A stretch of 64,000 nt of DNA from Holacanthus passer (taxonomy: Eukaryota > Chordata > Actinopteri > Pomacanthidae): NCBI GenBank assembly GCA_025331565.1, contig JAFREQ010000030.1, positions 3,162,001-3,226,000 on the forward strand, in the 5' to 3' direction. Positions 35,842 to 47,480 of this stretch are shown one piece after another. Position 1 is the first letter of the stretch. Each line of letters opens with the position of its first letter. The position numbers and the translations under genes were made by a program. The notes under the pieces were generated by a model. The model saw only the letters and a program-made list of their open reading frames with translations. It had not been told where the DNA came from and did not search any database.

Positions 35842-37100
35842 TTTTCTTTATGGAAGCCAAAAACAGATCCAGAAACAGCTCCAAGACGCAATTCCAGTTT
35901 TAACTTAATAAACGCTGTGCGCCCTCATTCAGCAGCTGCATTGCTTTCTCTCACACACACATTAAAAAAAACATTCAACTGTTAAATGCAAGCTCTCTCA
36001 AGTTGCATTAATTTCCACAAAAGCATCCAAACGTGTCTGTGTCTCCCCGGCCACGCAGATCTGTTGCGCGCATGCAGGATGCGGGAAAAGCAGCTCTGAA
36101 ATCTGTGCGCCTGTCTCCCTCTCCACCCTGCGTCTGCCTGTGCTCTTGTGCGCTCTCGCTCGCTCCCTCTCTCCGTTTGAGGTGCCTCTGCACACAGACT
36201 TGCCCAAAAATAACCCGCCTCAAACCAACTAGTTGTACATCAACCCCCCCTCCTCATACACCCACCCACCCACCCCCTTTTTTTTCACATCCCGGGTAAG
36301 ACAAACGCTCCTTAAATCAAAAGCTGGCTGGTGGCCACTCCAAACTCCACAGAGGAGAAGAGGAGGCGCATGAGGGGAGGAAAAGGGAGAAAGTGGGGGG
36401 ATTAAAAAAAAATCCCCGCCCTGTGGGGTTTCACTCTCCCCACTTTTTTTCAGAATAACCATCATGCCCTTACAATGGTCAGGGGAGAAAATAAACTCAA
36501 GAAGAAAACATGCATTCAAACCAACCCAGCCTTTTTTTTTTCTTACTGCAATAAAACCACAGGAAGGTTTACGAGTTTCTCGCCTCTGGTCTGTTCTCTG
36601 CAGACAGCATGCAGGCACAAAAGAGTCTAAATTCCCATTAGGCAAAGATAGAGTCACCTCAATCACCCACCACCTTTAAAGCTTTCACTTTCCATACATA
36701 ACATATAACCCAGCTGAGCCATAACCAGCTGTCACCACTCACTCCTACTATATGACTGCATGCCTTGGCATTAGTGTGCATGCCATGAGCTTATACTGTA
36801 TCTAGCCTTTTTTTCCTTGCTCTTTCAAGTGGCAGCTGACAGCCCCCTTCTCCATGCATGGGCACTTAGTGGTGGATGTTTTGAGAGCAATATATGTGTT
36901 TTTTTTTCTCATGCGCTTCATCTGTGGCTGTCTATGGGTGAGAGTATAAGCCGGGTAAGCTGTGTGGCGAATCGCGCAGAAAGGCAGCCGGACTCTAATG
37001 AATGCCTTAAAAGAGTTGGTCACGCCGAGGAACAGCTCGGTCCCCGTGCACGGATCTGCCCGACATCACTTCAAACTCCCCACAGGATGAGCTTCGATAA
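35842..37100 (-). promoter_or_regulatory. pcdh18: pcdh18 5' UTR and promoter region
   Basis: This stretch directly upstream of the start codon is richer in CpG (notably 36030-36200 and 36960-37130) than most of the window. I see no TATA box at a convincing position, which fits a CpG-type developmental promoter. The 5' UTR must begin somewhere here, but the start site cannot be placed. No splice acceptor forces an upstream non-coding exon. A perfect G-quadruplex motif on the coding strand lies at 36261-36277. Confidence 0.5.
36261..36277 (-). promoter_or_regulatory. G-quadruplex motif upstream of pcdh18
   Basis: The minus (coding) strand reads GGGGGTGGGTGGGTGGG: four G-runs with single-base loops, the most stable intramolecular quadruplex arrangement. 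It lies about 420 bases above the start codon, so it is in the promoter or, if transcription starts farther out, in the 5' UTR RNA. Confidence 0.6.
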
Positions 37101-40057
37101 CGAGCACCGCGTCCAAAAACTCACCAGATCGACCAGGCGTTTTTTTTTAAGTTCCCCAGAAAAGAAAACACACGAAGACACATACATGCGCACGCGAGGG
37201 CAGAGAAAGACACGGAGAAATGAAATGAAAGCTGGAAGATCTGAGGTTTAACCAGCACGCACAACTGGGACCGTGCGTTCTGGAGACCATCTGGCTCGGT
37301 TTGTTTGGCACCGGGACCGCCGATTGCAGCCGACCAAACACGACTCCAGCGGAGCCCCGAACCCTCACAGACACACACACACACACACAACTGCGAGGAA
37401 ATGAGTTATCATAGGGGATTGTGGGGCAACAACAGCTCTTTTCCCCACATCCATTCACATATTTTACGCACACGCACGGTGCGTTTACGCGTGCGTAAAA
37501 GTGAGACAAAACGCACTCAGTTAATAGGGACTTCAGTCTCAGCTTACCGAAGCCCTTATGAATATTAAAATCAAATATTATAGCAGGAGTTGGAGATGAG
37601 ACACGACTGTAGGTGACCATCTGGAGCAGAACTCCGAGAGCACAAGCTTCTCCAAAAACAAGTCTAAACTCCTAACTGACCCTCAGCTGAAGCCATTTCT
37701 CAGTCAACACTTTGAGAAGCATTCAAGAAACTATAATTAACCTTAAGAATCAGATAGAAGCAGAATCTGCAAAGCAAATGAATAATTTACCACCAGCTGC
37801 TACACACGGTCTGGGAGAGAAATGTAACATATAAAATAACACATCTCAGGACTTGATGCATTGATCCATTTGAACCAGGTTATTCAGCGCGGCCTGACGC
37901 GCAGCATCTGCGAATCTCCTAAAGCGTTTCTGCGCACTTGCCTGAAAACAATAGCTTATTAAATATTCCAAACGTGCACGGACATCAACCAGAAGCTCTC
38001 ATTTAAACCCTCGGAGCCCCCAAATTGGCGGAAAACCTTTATCCCTCCTCCCTGTGTCTATTCATCTCCCGAGCCATGTCTGCAAAATGTTTGCATTCAC
38101 TCCTCTTTTTTTTTTTTTTTTGCGCATCTCTCACCACAGTGCGCTTGGTGTTTAAACAGGTTTGATACGGGCGCCCGGCATTTCCATAGAGCCAAATGTT
38201 CACAATGCAGTAATGCAATTACTCCCTGCGTCCCAGAGAAGCTAATCACATTTGGAGAACAAAGTCAGCTCCGGAGTTTATGGAAGAAGGGAGCGAAAGA
38301 AAAGAGGCAGAGCTGGAGGTGGTGGGGGGGGCGCCGGGGTCTTAAACACTGCGCAGAATAAAACAATTAATGTATAGAGGGGGTGTAATCTAAGTAAAAA
38401 GCAGATGGAGACTTAATACATTTAGGCACGCTACATAACCAGAGGAGCCGAACAAACATGGCCTTTTAAGAGCTGAGCTGGAAATATTCATCCTCTGCAG
38501 CAGGTGCTAGATGCCACCATGTCTCTGGGAAGTTTCTTTTTTTTTTTTTTTTTTGTTGTTTAACTTCTCCTGCTTCTTCAAGCTCCCCAAAGATCACTTT
38601 ATTGATCCATAGGCGGCTCTGGTGGAGCCCAGATCAGTGTCTCCACAAATGCATGCGATCAGCACAAACAAACAAACAAACGGCTCCTGCGCTGCAGCAG
38701 CTCTTTTCATTATTGCCTCTGTGCGCCGGGGCCCTTGTTGTAGCCATAAAGTGATAGTGTGGATTAAGCGTCTGTCGCCAACATTCACGGCAATCTTTGC
38801 AATATTCTTCCCCCCCTCCAACACACACACACACACACCCCTGCCCATCCTCTCCTCCCACCCCAAGTCAATAGGCGCAGCAGGTGGGGCGAGCCGCAGA
38901 AATGCGCCTCTGGACCCCGGCTCAGATTGGAGTCAAGAGGAATGCGTGCGCGCGCCCGTGTGCGCCGATGCTGGTGGTTTTGGTTGTAAAGGCACGCGAG
39001 CATCTGTCGCCTCGTCTGTCCCCTCATTGTCACTTATTCAATTAGCAGCGATTTGGTGGATTCCATTCCAGAGGGGAGGAGCAGGAGCACAGAGAGAGAG
39101 AGAAGAGAGGCTGGGAGTTTGCTTTCACTGCTGCTGGAGGGAGAAGTTGATAGCAACCCCCCCACACACACACTTTACATGCACATGCATACGCACACAT
39201 GCACACAAACACACCCCATCACAGCAATGATTGTTATTCATCCGAGTCTCTTCTTCCCTCTCCCCCTCCTCTTTGCTTTCATTAGGGGTCCATAGAGCTT
39301 TATTACTTTATGACTCGTTGGTCACCATTGTGTGTATGTGTGTGTGTGGAGGCTATGTGAGCAGACAAGAAAGAGCGCACTGCCTTGTTCTTGCTCACAG
39401 TGCATGTGGTGATCACACACCCAGCGCAGCATATTGCAAGCGATGTCAACAGTTGGGGCGACAAATTTATAGGCCAGGCAGAACTATGGGGCAAAGAAAG
39501 AATGTGTCTGGTCACCTTTAAAGTGGGTGCATTACTGCACCGCTCTGCCAGTCCCTCAGCCCAGCACCCAATGAAAAGAACAGGCTGTTATTACTTTCTT
39601 TTTTTACAGACTTTACTGACTTATGCGGTAGGAGAGGTGTATAAAATATTCATACCTTTCCTCTGCAAGACCAGTACAAAGTGTCATTTTAAGTCTGGCA
39701 TGGATATACTGTATGGTTGACCAATGCATTTACTATTCTCCTCTATTCTCCTCTTGAAGGCCGTGGTGACTGGAAGTTTGTGAGCTGCCAGTGCTTTGCT
39801 TTGAGTTTGGGTGGTTAAATTCCCCCCATTAGAGCTGGCCTTTTTCCTGTATTGTCAAATCAAATGAGAAGCTCCCATTCTCTCCTCTCCTTTCTATTCT
39901 ACTTTATCCTATTCTATTTTATTCTATTGTATTTTTTTTGAGGACGGTGACTCTCACATTTGTTTGCTTGACATGAAGGAGCAGTTTGGGTGTCTCATCA
40001 TCCAGTCATTCTTTCTCTGGCCTCATTTTCTCCCTCTGATTCATACCTAGCTGACTT

Positions 40058-40110
40058 TATGTGTACACACATGTGCGCGCGCACACACACACACACACAC
40101 ACGCACGCGC
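40058..40110. repeat. 53-bp alternating purine-pyrimidine tract
   Basis: Every base alternates purine and pyrimidine from 40058 to 40110: mixed GT/AC, then GCGCGCGC, then CA repeats, then CGCACGCGC. This is an ideal Z-DNA former. Confidence 0.9.
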
Positions 40111-40222
40111 TTTATCTGACTGAATGGCAGTGACAGCGAGGTGCTTTGCCCCACCAAGACATGGCACAGAGAAACACAAAGGCTTCACAAGCAATCAGCA
40201 CCACAGCACTCAGGACTGAACA

Positions 40223-40223
40223 C

Positions 40224-40250
<27 letters not shown>
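40223..40250. repeat. (TC)n microsatellite
   Basis: Fourteen CT units. Confidence 0.95.
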
Positions 40251-40257
<7 letters not shown>

Positions 40258-40759
40258 TTATGTAAGTAAGGCTCAGTCTCACACATTTAATAGAAAACCT
40301 TCCCAGTTCTTCACGCTTTCATTCTTATTCCTCCAAAGGATAATTACATATATTACTATTACATTATAGTAATTTCAGTCTTGTGTTTGCACTGACCATA
40401 ATTTCTACTGGTTCTATAACACTGTACTCAGCAGAGTAATTGCTGAGATCTAGAGACACAGTGACAATGCATCAACAAAGTCTGACGGGGCAGGAAACAA
40501 ACATTTGGATAATGAAATTTCACAGGAAATCTGTGTGTCCACACGACTGAGGCAAGTTTGGCAGTTGGGCTTGTTTGAAACCTGTTTGATCATCTGACCG
40601 CTTGTGTTTCTTGCCCAGTCAATCTTATTTCTTTACCGATTTCACTGTGCTCCCACATCTCAGATATTAACTCAGGGAGTGCAAGTTTTCTATTAATAAT
40701 AAGAATTTAAGGACAATTCTGCAAAAATAAAGTTTGAAGTGGAATGATCAAGGAATAAG

Positions 40760-41064
40760 ACCACATATTAGGATATACACTTACTTGCTCTCTCACCAAG
40801 AATTAGATGAGGAAATTGATACCACGCTCATACTTGTCCAATGCAACATGCAACAGCTTTAATCTGGTACTGATTAAACAAATGAGTTGTAACATGTTCA
40901 TTGGTGAGAATTAGAGGTGCTGGTAGAAAATTTTGGTACCTCTGCCTCCAGTCTCTATGCTAAGCTAAGCTAACCATCTCTTGTATACACTTTTATATCT
41001 TATCTCTAACTCACAGCAAAAAAGCAAATAAGCTTATTTCCCCAAATGTCAAATTATTCCTATT
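40760..41064 (+). mobile_element. palindromic MITE-like element, copy C (near complete)
   Basis: Both arms are recognisable: aattagatgaggaaattgat then accacgctcatactt on the left, and ctatgctaagctaagctaac, tatcttatctctaactcac, aagcttatttccccaaatgt and caaattattcct on the right. The centre has gaattagaggtgctggtaga. It is more diverged than copy A. Confidence 0.65.
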
Positions 41065-42659
41065 GCTATTATCTGATGTTTTTTTGGTGCCATGACATTC
41101 TCTGTATCTGTGCCAACTTCTCTACATCCTTTCATACCTCCTTTGTCATCCCATGACTCCTGATGTGGTTTTGATTTTCTTGCTTGAAGTAGAAAATGTA
41201 CTTTTCAATTAATGTTGATTCATTGCCATTAAACTCCACAACCTGTCAAGACGGCATCTAATATCTGCAGACATGGGCATCAATTGGATGCTTAGAAACA
41301 TTTCCTTGGCTCTTAAATGCTTTCTTTTTGGAGATAAGAGAGCCTTTATGAAATTATATTGCAATTCAGTGAGGCAATATAAATTGCAAATGTATATTAA
41401 TTAGGAGGGCACTTGAGAGCCCTCAGCTCCGTATCCTTTCTCTAATGCGTTGCAGGAGTCACCTTGAATTAATGTTGAAAACAGAGTTAGAGGACTATTA
41501 GTCTGAAAGAGGAAATGCTACCACACATAAGACACACCCACCGGCCAAGGCGTGTGTGTGTGTGTCTGCCCGAGAATGTGTACCTCCTTGTGTCGACGGC
41601 TGTGAGCACGTGTTCGTGTCTTTGATTGACATGTTGTTGATTTGTTGGGGACTGCCTTTTCCTCGGTACGATGTCTGTCTACAGCTGATGACTGACAGCT
41701 AATTTGTGGTCCAGAGATTAGTGTTTTAGAAAAGGAACTCTCTCGGAGACACGCCGCATCCAACCTGAATTGGTCCCATTTGGTGCGACTCCTTTGACAG
41801 AGCATGTGTGTCAGGCTGGAAATGAGGACGGGCCGAGCGTTTTCACATGAAGGCGGCCATCGAGATATCTGTTTTGGACGCGCAGTGACAGCGGCCTTTT
41901 GAACCTGTCACCGAACATGTGCGAGCAGTATCAAGACATTTGCATTAGGGCTTCTTAAGACTGCAAGGAAATCACTTTTGATTGATGCACAGGCAAAGCT
42001 GTGCTTTTGTCTCTGCGGCGTGGTTTTGATTAACAACTTGTAATGAGGTCGAGGCCGTGTGCGTGCTGCCGCAGACCGAAAAAAATCAAAGCGTTTTTAC
42101 GGGTTTTCCCATCATGTTTGAATTAGGAAATGTTAGCTTGTAAGTAGCAGCGTGTTAAAGAAGTAGAACAAATAGTGACATCAGCTGCAGAGCGCACAGC
42201 CTAACTCGAACCAGAGATCCCTGGAGCACACACACGCAGACACACACACACACATATAAACACAACATAACTCGCTCCAGAGACTCGCTGGCACACACCG
42301 CACTCTGATGGGTGTGGGTTCATATGAGAGGAAACCAGGCGCAGGGAAAGTGCCTGGTCTGTGTGACACAAAGCCCCCGTTGTTTCTCCTCACACAAATC
42401 CTAACAACTTGGATTGATTAGAGGTAAGAACATGAGCTGTAATAACACAGACCTATACTTAGACCGCTCTGTTCAAAAGCCCAGACATCCATAAAACCCG
42501 TCTCTGTGTGCATGCTCAAGTATGTGCGCCTGTGTTCACGTGCACGCATGGGCCGATTTTCTGGCAGGGGTTAGGCCCTTGCTTGAGCGTTACATGTCTA
42601 AGTGTCCCCCGGTGACCCACTTCCTGGGGTTGCACCAGATTTACGATTCCTGAGGTTCT

Positions 42660-43060
42660 GAGAGCTGGCAGCTGTGGAATGGCGGAAAGGATGGGGGGGG
42701 GGCGTGATAAAGAGGAGTGAGTGGAAAGGGTTGAAGGAGCGAGGGAAAGAGGGATGATGGAGCGACGGGAGCGTGGAAAGGTGGAGGCAAAAGTTGAAAT
42801 ATGTTGGGGCTCGATAAAAGCCTGGACAGAGGGAGGAAGGCTCAGAGGAGTGGAAGGGAGGGTCAAGAAGTAAAGAAAGTGGCTGCTCAAAGGGAGGGTG
42901 GAGTGAAAAGGTAGAGGAAAGGAGGTTAGAAGGGAGCGTGGAATGAGAGGCGGGGGGAAACAAAGAAGGAATTGAAAGCGTCGAGAGAAGAGAAATGAAG
43001 GGTGATGTGTGGGAGGGAGAGACGTAGGAGTGGAGAAGAAGAAAAAAAAGACATGGTGAC
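42660..43060. repeat. purine-rich tract on the plus strand
   Basis: About 400 bases dominated by G and A (gggaggaagg, ggaaagaggg and similar), including a G10 run near 42691. Not a regular tandem repeat. Confidence 0.8.
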
Positions 43061-46000
43061 TTCTTCAGCGTACCCTCTGGCCCCTCAGATGTTCATGATT
43101 AAAACCTCTTTCCACTCTCATTCACACACTCCACTTCTCACCTTTTGCTTAATGAAAACACAACTCAGGGATTGATTTGTGACAACCTTGAGAGCGCCAG
43201 GGTGCTTGAATATGCGTTTGTGAGCTTAGGTGTGGCTCGTGTGCTCGCACGCGGCGTTTGGAGTATCTATTCGTTATACACCAGCCGAGCCGCACCTGAG
43301 CTCCTGTTGATTTGGTTTGGAGAAAGAGAAAAAAAAAAGACCTTGGGAAAGGTTATACAAAGTAGGGAGATAAAGTGGATTTAGACAATCATTTCTTTTG
43401 CCGGGATGCAGCGTCGTTACAAACATGAACAAATTGGCCACGTATTTCACAAGCTGTTGGACTCTATTGAGGAATGCTTAACATGGTGTTTCAAGTTTAT
43501 GCAGGGGATTTGGGACAGAATCCAAACAGCGAACAGCAAATGTTCAATCAGCTCAGCAGGCAGCGGGTTGCAGAGGGAGAGGGGAGAGGGAGGGGAGGGG
43601 AGGAACACTCGCAACGGATGACTGGAAAGACAGACGAGGAACGGAAAATGGACAAAATGTGGCAAAGTTGACTGAAGGATGATGGATGGATGGAGCGAAA
43701 GACGGACGGAGGAATGACATTTCATGAAGTGTATCCAATTTGAGGCAATTTAACTCCTCATTCTCTTGACAATTAAAGTGAATGCTAGTGCGTTTCATTT
43801 GGTTTTATCCGTTTTATTGCCTCACCTGAGCGCATTCATATCAGTGCATGCATTACATTACTGTCTGATAAATGTCAATCACTCACGCGGAGCTATGGAA
43901 GACTTTGCTGAGAGATTATCCTTCAAAACGTTTCATTAACAAACTTAACTGTCAGATCATCTGCGCTTATTAACCTGGACAGCAATTATTTTCCAATCTT
44001 TTTGATACCGTAATGGTTTTTGTGTCAAAAAAATATATAATTTCATATGCAAATTGATTAGGGGTGTAGCAGAAAACTCAACGAACTGCAAAGTAAGCAT
44101 TAATTTGTTCACTAGCTGAAAAAACTGCTAATGAAAAATGCAATTTGAGTCATTAAAATGCATTGGTGTTCTGCCTTTTAAAAAAAAGAAAAAAATCAGC
44201 AGCATGAATAGTCGTAAATGAAATGTTCATCGCCATCGCTAATCATCATACAAGTCTTGTCAAGTTTGCATCACTCTTAGGTTGTTATTATTGGCTCCTG
44301 TCAGCTAACAAGCAATTAATTCACATCAGAGCTTTTTCCTGTGCCAAATGAACGGCAAGTGGTGAGGAGGCTCTCTCGTGGCTTTAGCCTTGACAAACTC
44401 CGATACACGGAGCGTAAAAAAAAACAAAACAAAAAAAAAACACGCCGCTGAAGTGCGAACCCTTGCTCCTGAGGGCCTCATCAAAGGCGGGAGAGGAGAG
44501 ATGGGAGGGATATCCAAGAGCGCACAAAGCACAAAACAAACACGGTGAGACAAAGTGAGGTTACACTCAATCACGCTTAGAGTATGAATCCAGAAAAATC
44601 CAAATACAAGCAACACAAGCACATTTGGTTGATTATCATGCCCTCTGCATTTTTTTCTCTTTTTTTAACACCAACCAAACAAACATCCATCATAATTAGC
44701 CAAATTAATTCCCACATGCGCCACATCATCATCAACACCAGCGTTCGTTCACGCTTGATTACTTTTATATACAGCTATAGCTACCTCACATTTAACATCT
44801 CTCTCCCACACACACCTCTTCAGCGAGCGAGCGGGGCAGCCTCGGAGAGATGGCGGCTTTCATCTGTAATAACAACGAGACAGGACACACTGTGCTAGCG
44901 CGCTAATCAATAACCATTATCACAACTTCTCACCTGCTTCTAGCCTCGTGCCGGCCCGGGGTCTGATGATTTATTCTGAAGAGATGCACCAGAGTGACTC
45001 ATATGATTGAAAGACAGAGAAATGGAAATGCATCTCTGCAAAAAAACCCAATTCTTTAGTGGAATAAAGCGTGGCAGGGACGTGACAGACATTTTGAGGG
45101 AAGGTGGCTCAATTTATTTACCGTGAGGCTGGTTTATTTACATGTGTGAGGCTGATTTTCACTGCGGCCGCACTGTCTTCTAAGGAGACTCTAAAAGCTT
45201 AATGCAATGGTGGATTATCCCCAAAAAGCGATTACAACACGTAAAACCCTATTTTCTGTCATGGACTGCAATATGTGTGACCCATCAGCAATAAAGCGGT
45301 TCTGTATTTTCGTTGACCCGTGATGATCCGACGTTACAATGGTTAGCTTATTTTTATTTCTGTGTCATGCCGTTTCACATGGGATTACAAGAGACTGTCA
45401 TTTTACAAAAAAATCTATCTTCTGGTAATGGATATGCAAAGACAAAAAACACAGCTGAAAGATGAATGATGTTGATCTCAATGCCCAAAATTCCAGGTGG
45501 CTACAACTTTACTTTCAGTCTGACTTAATGGTAGATGTTTGAAATGCATTTGATTATTTGCAGGAGGCTCACACAGCTTGCTTTGACATGCTTTTGTCCT
45601 CGTTTTCCAAATCTCTACAGCACACATGCAAGTGCAAAGTTAACATAATTCAAAGATAAACCAGGTTGAAACATGCATGAATTTTCCTTTAATATTCATA
45701 ATATAATATAAATTATATTGTCCAGATACTTTAGACAAAGGAGCAGCAGCTTGCGCCACGTTTGCCACTATGTGTGAATGTTTGGCCTCGACTGTTCTGG
45801 GGTGTGATATTTGCTTTTTTTTGGGACAGACTGAGACGTCTATTGCAAACACATCACAGGGGAAGTGTATGGGACGAGATGTGGCATTGTAAATACATCG
45901 GGCCTGACATTTGAGAGAGGATTTGACAGAGTGACTCATTACCAAGTGGAGTGGAAAGAGCCACATACTGTAGAGTAATGCAGGAGACGCTGTTTGTTTT

Positions 46001-47079
46001 CCTATTTTCCCTGCGCTCGGTGCTGACAATACAGTCGCAGACAGAATCGGCACAATACCTGCGCTCCTTCAGAAGTGAACTGCGCCTTAGTTACTGTTTG
46101 TCTTGTTGATATTGTATCTATGAGCTCTGCTGTCGTCCCCACAATTTCCCCCATCTCTTATCTCTATCTCTATCTCTTCCTCTTGTTCTGTCACTCCTCC
46201 CTCCACTCCTTCTTCCTTTTGTCTCATTTTCGCCGTATCATTCCGGTCTCTCCCATCAATTGTTCCTTCCCTGTTTCTCTTATTCTCTCTCCAGCTGCCA
46301 ATTCTCTCGTCCGCCTTGCTCACTGGAAAGGTGAGCGTGTGTTTCACCAGTCGACTGTGTGTCGGGCACTTTCCAATTAGCTTGTATACCTGCTCCTGGC
46401 TGTGTAGGAGATAAGATGGAGCTGATACCACCAGGCTACTGTTATCTCTGTTTTCCTCCTGTCACACACAAACAGACATATACCTTCACACATGCGCGGC
46501 CACCTGAGCACACACTCTGGAAAATGCCAGGGTACTAGCTCCCAGCGCTGCAGATGCATTGGACAGATAGATATAGCAGGCTAACAAGGGGTGGACAAGT
46601 GTTATAATGAATGCATCAGGGACTGTCACATGTTGCCAACTCGGCATGCCTGAAGTTAGTGTAGCTTTGAGGGCTTTACCGGTCGCCATTTTGCAGCTTT
46701 GTGTGTGTGTTTGCGATCACAAATAGCTCCTCTTTTCTTTTGTGCGTGCGCGAGAATGCGCGCGGGGTCACGTTTGAGAGTGTGCGCGAGTATGTTTGGA
46801 TGTTTGCTGGTGGCAGGGTGGTGGGCCGCGCTGTGACCCCCGCGACCTGCCCAGACTGTTGAATAATAAAAGGCTATTCAGATACTCACAGGGTGACAGC
46901 ATGAAAGGAGCAGCCATGGAGAGGGAGGGAGGGGAGGAAGGGGAGGGGGGAGAGATGCAGCAGGGGGAGTTAGGGCCTAGACATGACTGGCTTTGTGGGA
47001 GGTAAGGGACTCTCATTATCTCTTTCAGGCTTCTCTTCACTATCCCACTACTCTCTCTAAGTTTCCTTTGCTATTCTTG

Positions 47080-47101
47080 TTTTGTGTTTGCTTCCTCTAA
47101 G

Positions 47102-47137
<36 letters not shown>

Positions 47138-47480
47138 TCTCTCTCTGTCTCCACAGACCCGTCTCTCTTTGAGTCGATCCGTTTGTTGTCAACTCAAGCT
47201 TCATTTTCTCCATGGTCCCTATTTATTTCATCCTCCCACCTCTCCCCCTCTCTCACTCTCTTTATTTTGGATTCCTCTTTTCTCTTTGTATCACATATAC
47301 ATCCCTCTCTCCCTCCCTTCCCCTCTTCCTTCCATCTAATCTACTTACTCCTAACAACCTCTCATGTCTCATTTCTTTATTCCCCGCCACTTTCTCCTCC
47401 GCTATCCTTCTTCTTTGCTCCTCTCAATTATGTGTATCTCTCTCCTCCCTCCCTCTCAGCTCCTCCCTCTCTGTCTCATT
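47080..47480. repeat. pyrimidine-rich tract with (CT)n core
   Basis: CT run at 47106-47146, then about 330 bases of C/T-rich DNA on the plus strand. Its composition is the complement of the tract at 42660-43060. Confidence 0.85.

Larger units (their letters stand above)
37101..40759. other. upstream intergenic DNA next to the pcdh18 promoter
   Basis: CpG-containing unique sequence (37250-37520, 37860-38420), poly-T runs at 38107 and 38537, CA runs at 37369 and 38820, a TATTC pentanucleotide run at about 39893-39931, the alternating tract at 40058, and the TC run at 40223. No gene recognised; the long open frame at 38622-39230 is a microsatellite-containing chance frame. Confidence 0.55.

Noticed and set aside
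38622..39230. 202-codon plus-strand open frame upstream of pcdh18
   Set aside because: It crosses a CA microsatellite and GA repeats, has no domain-like composition and no clear splice or start context. Best explained as a chance frame in CpG-containing DNA.
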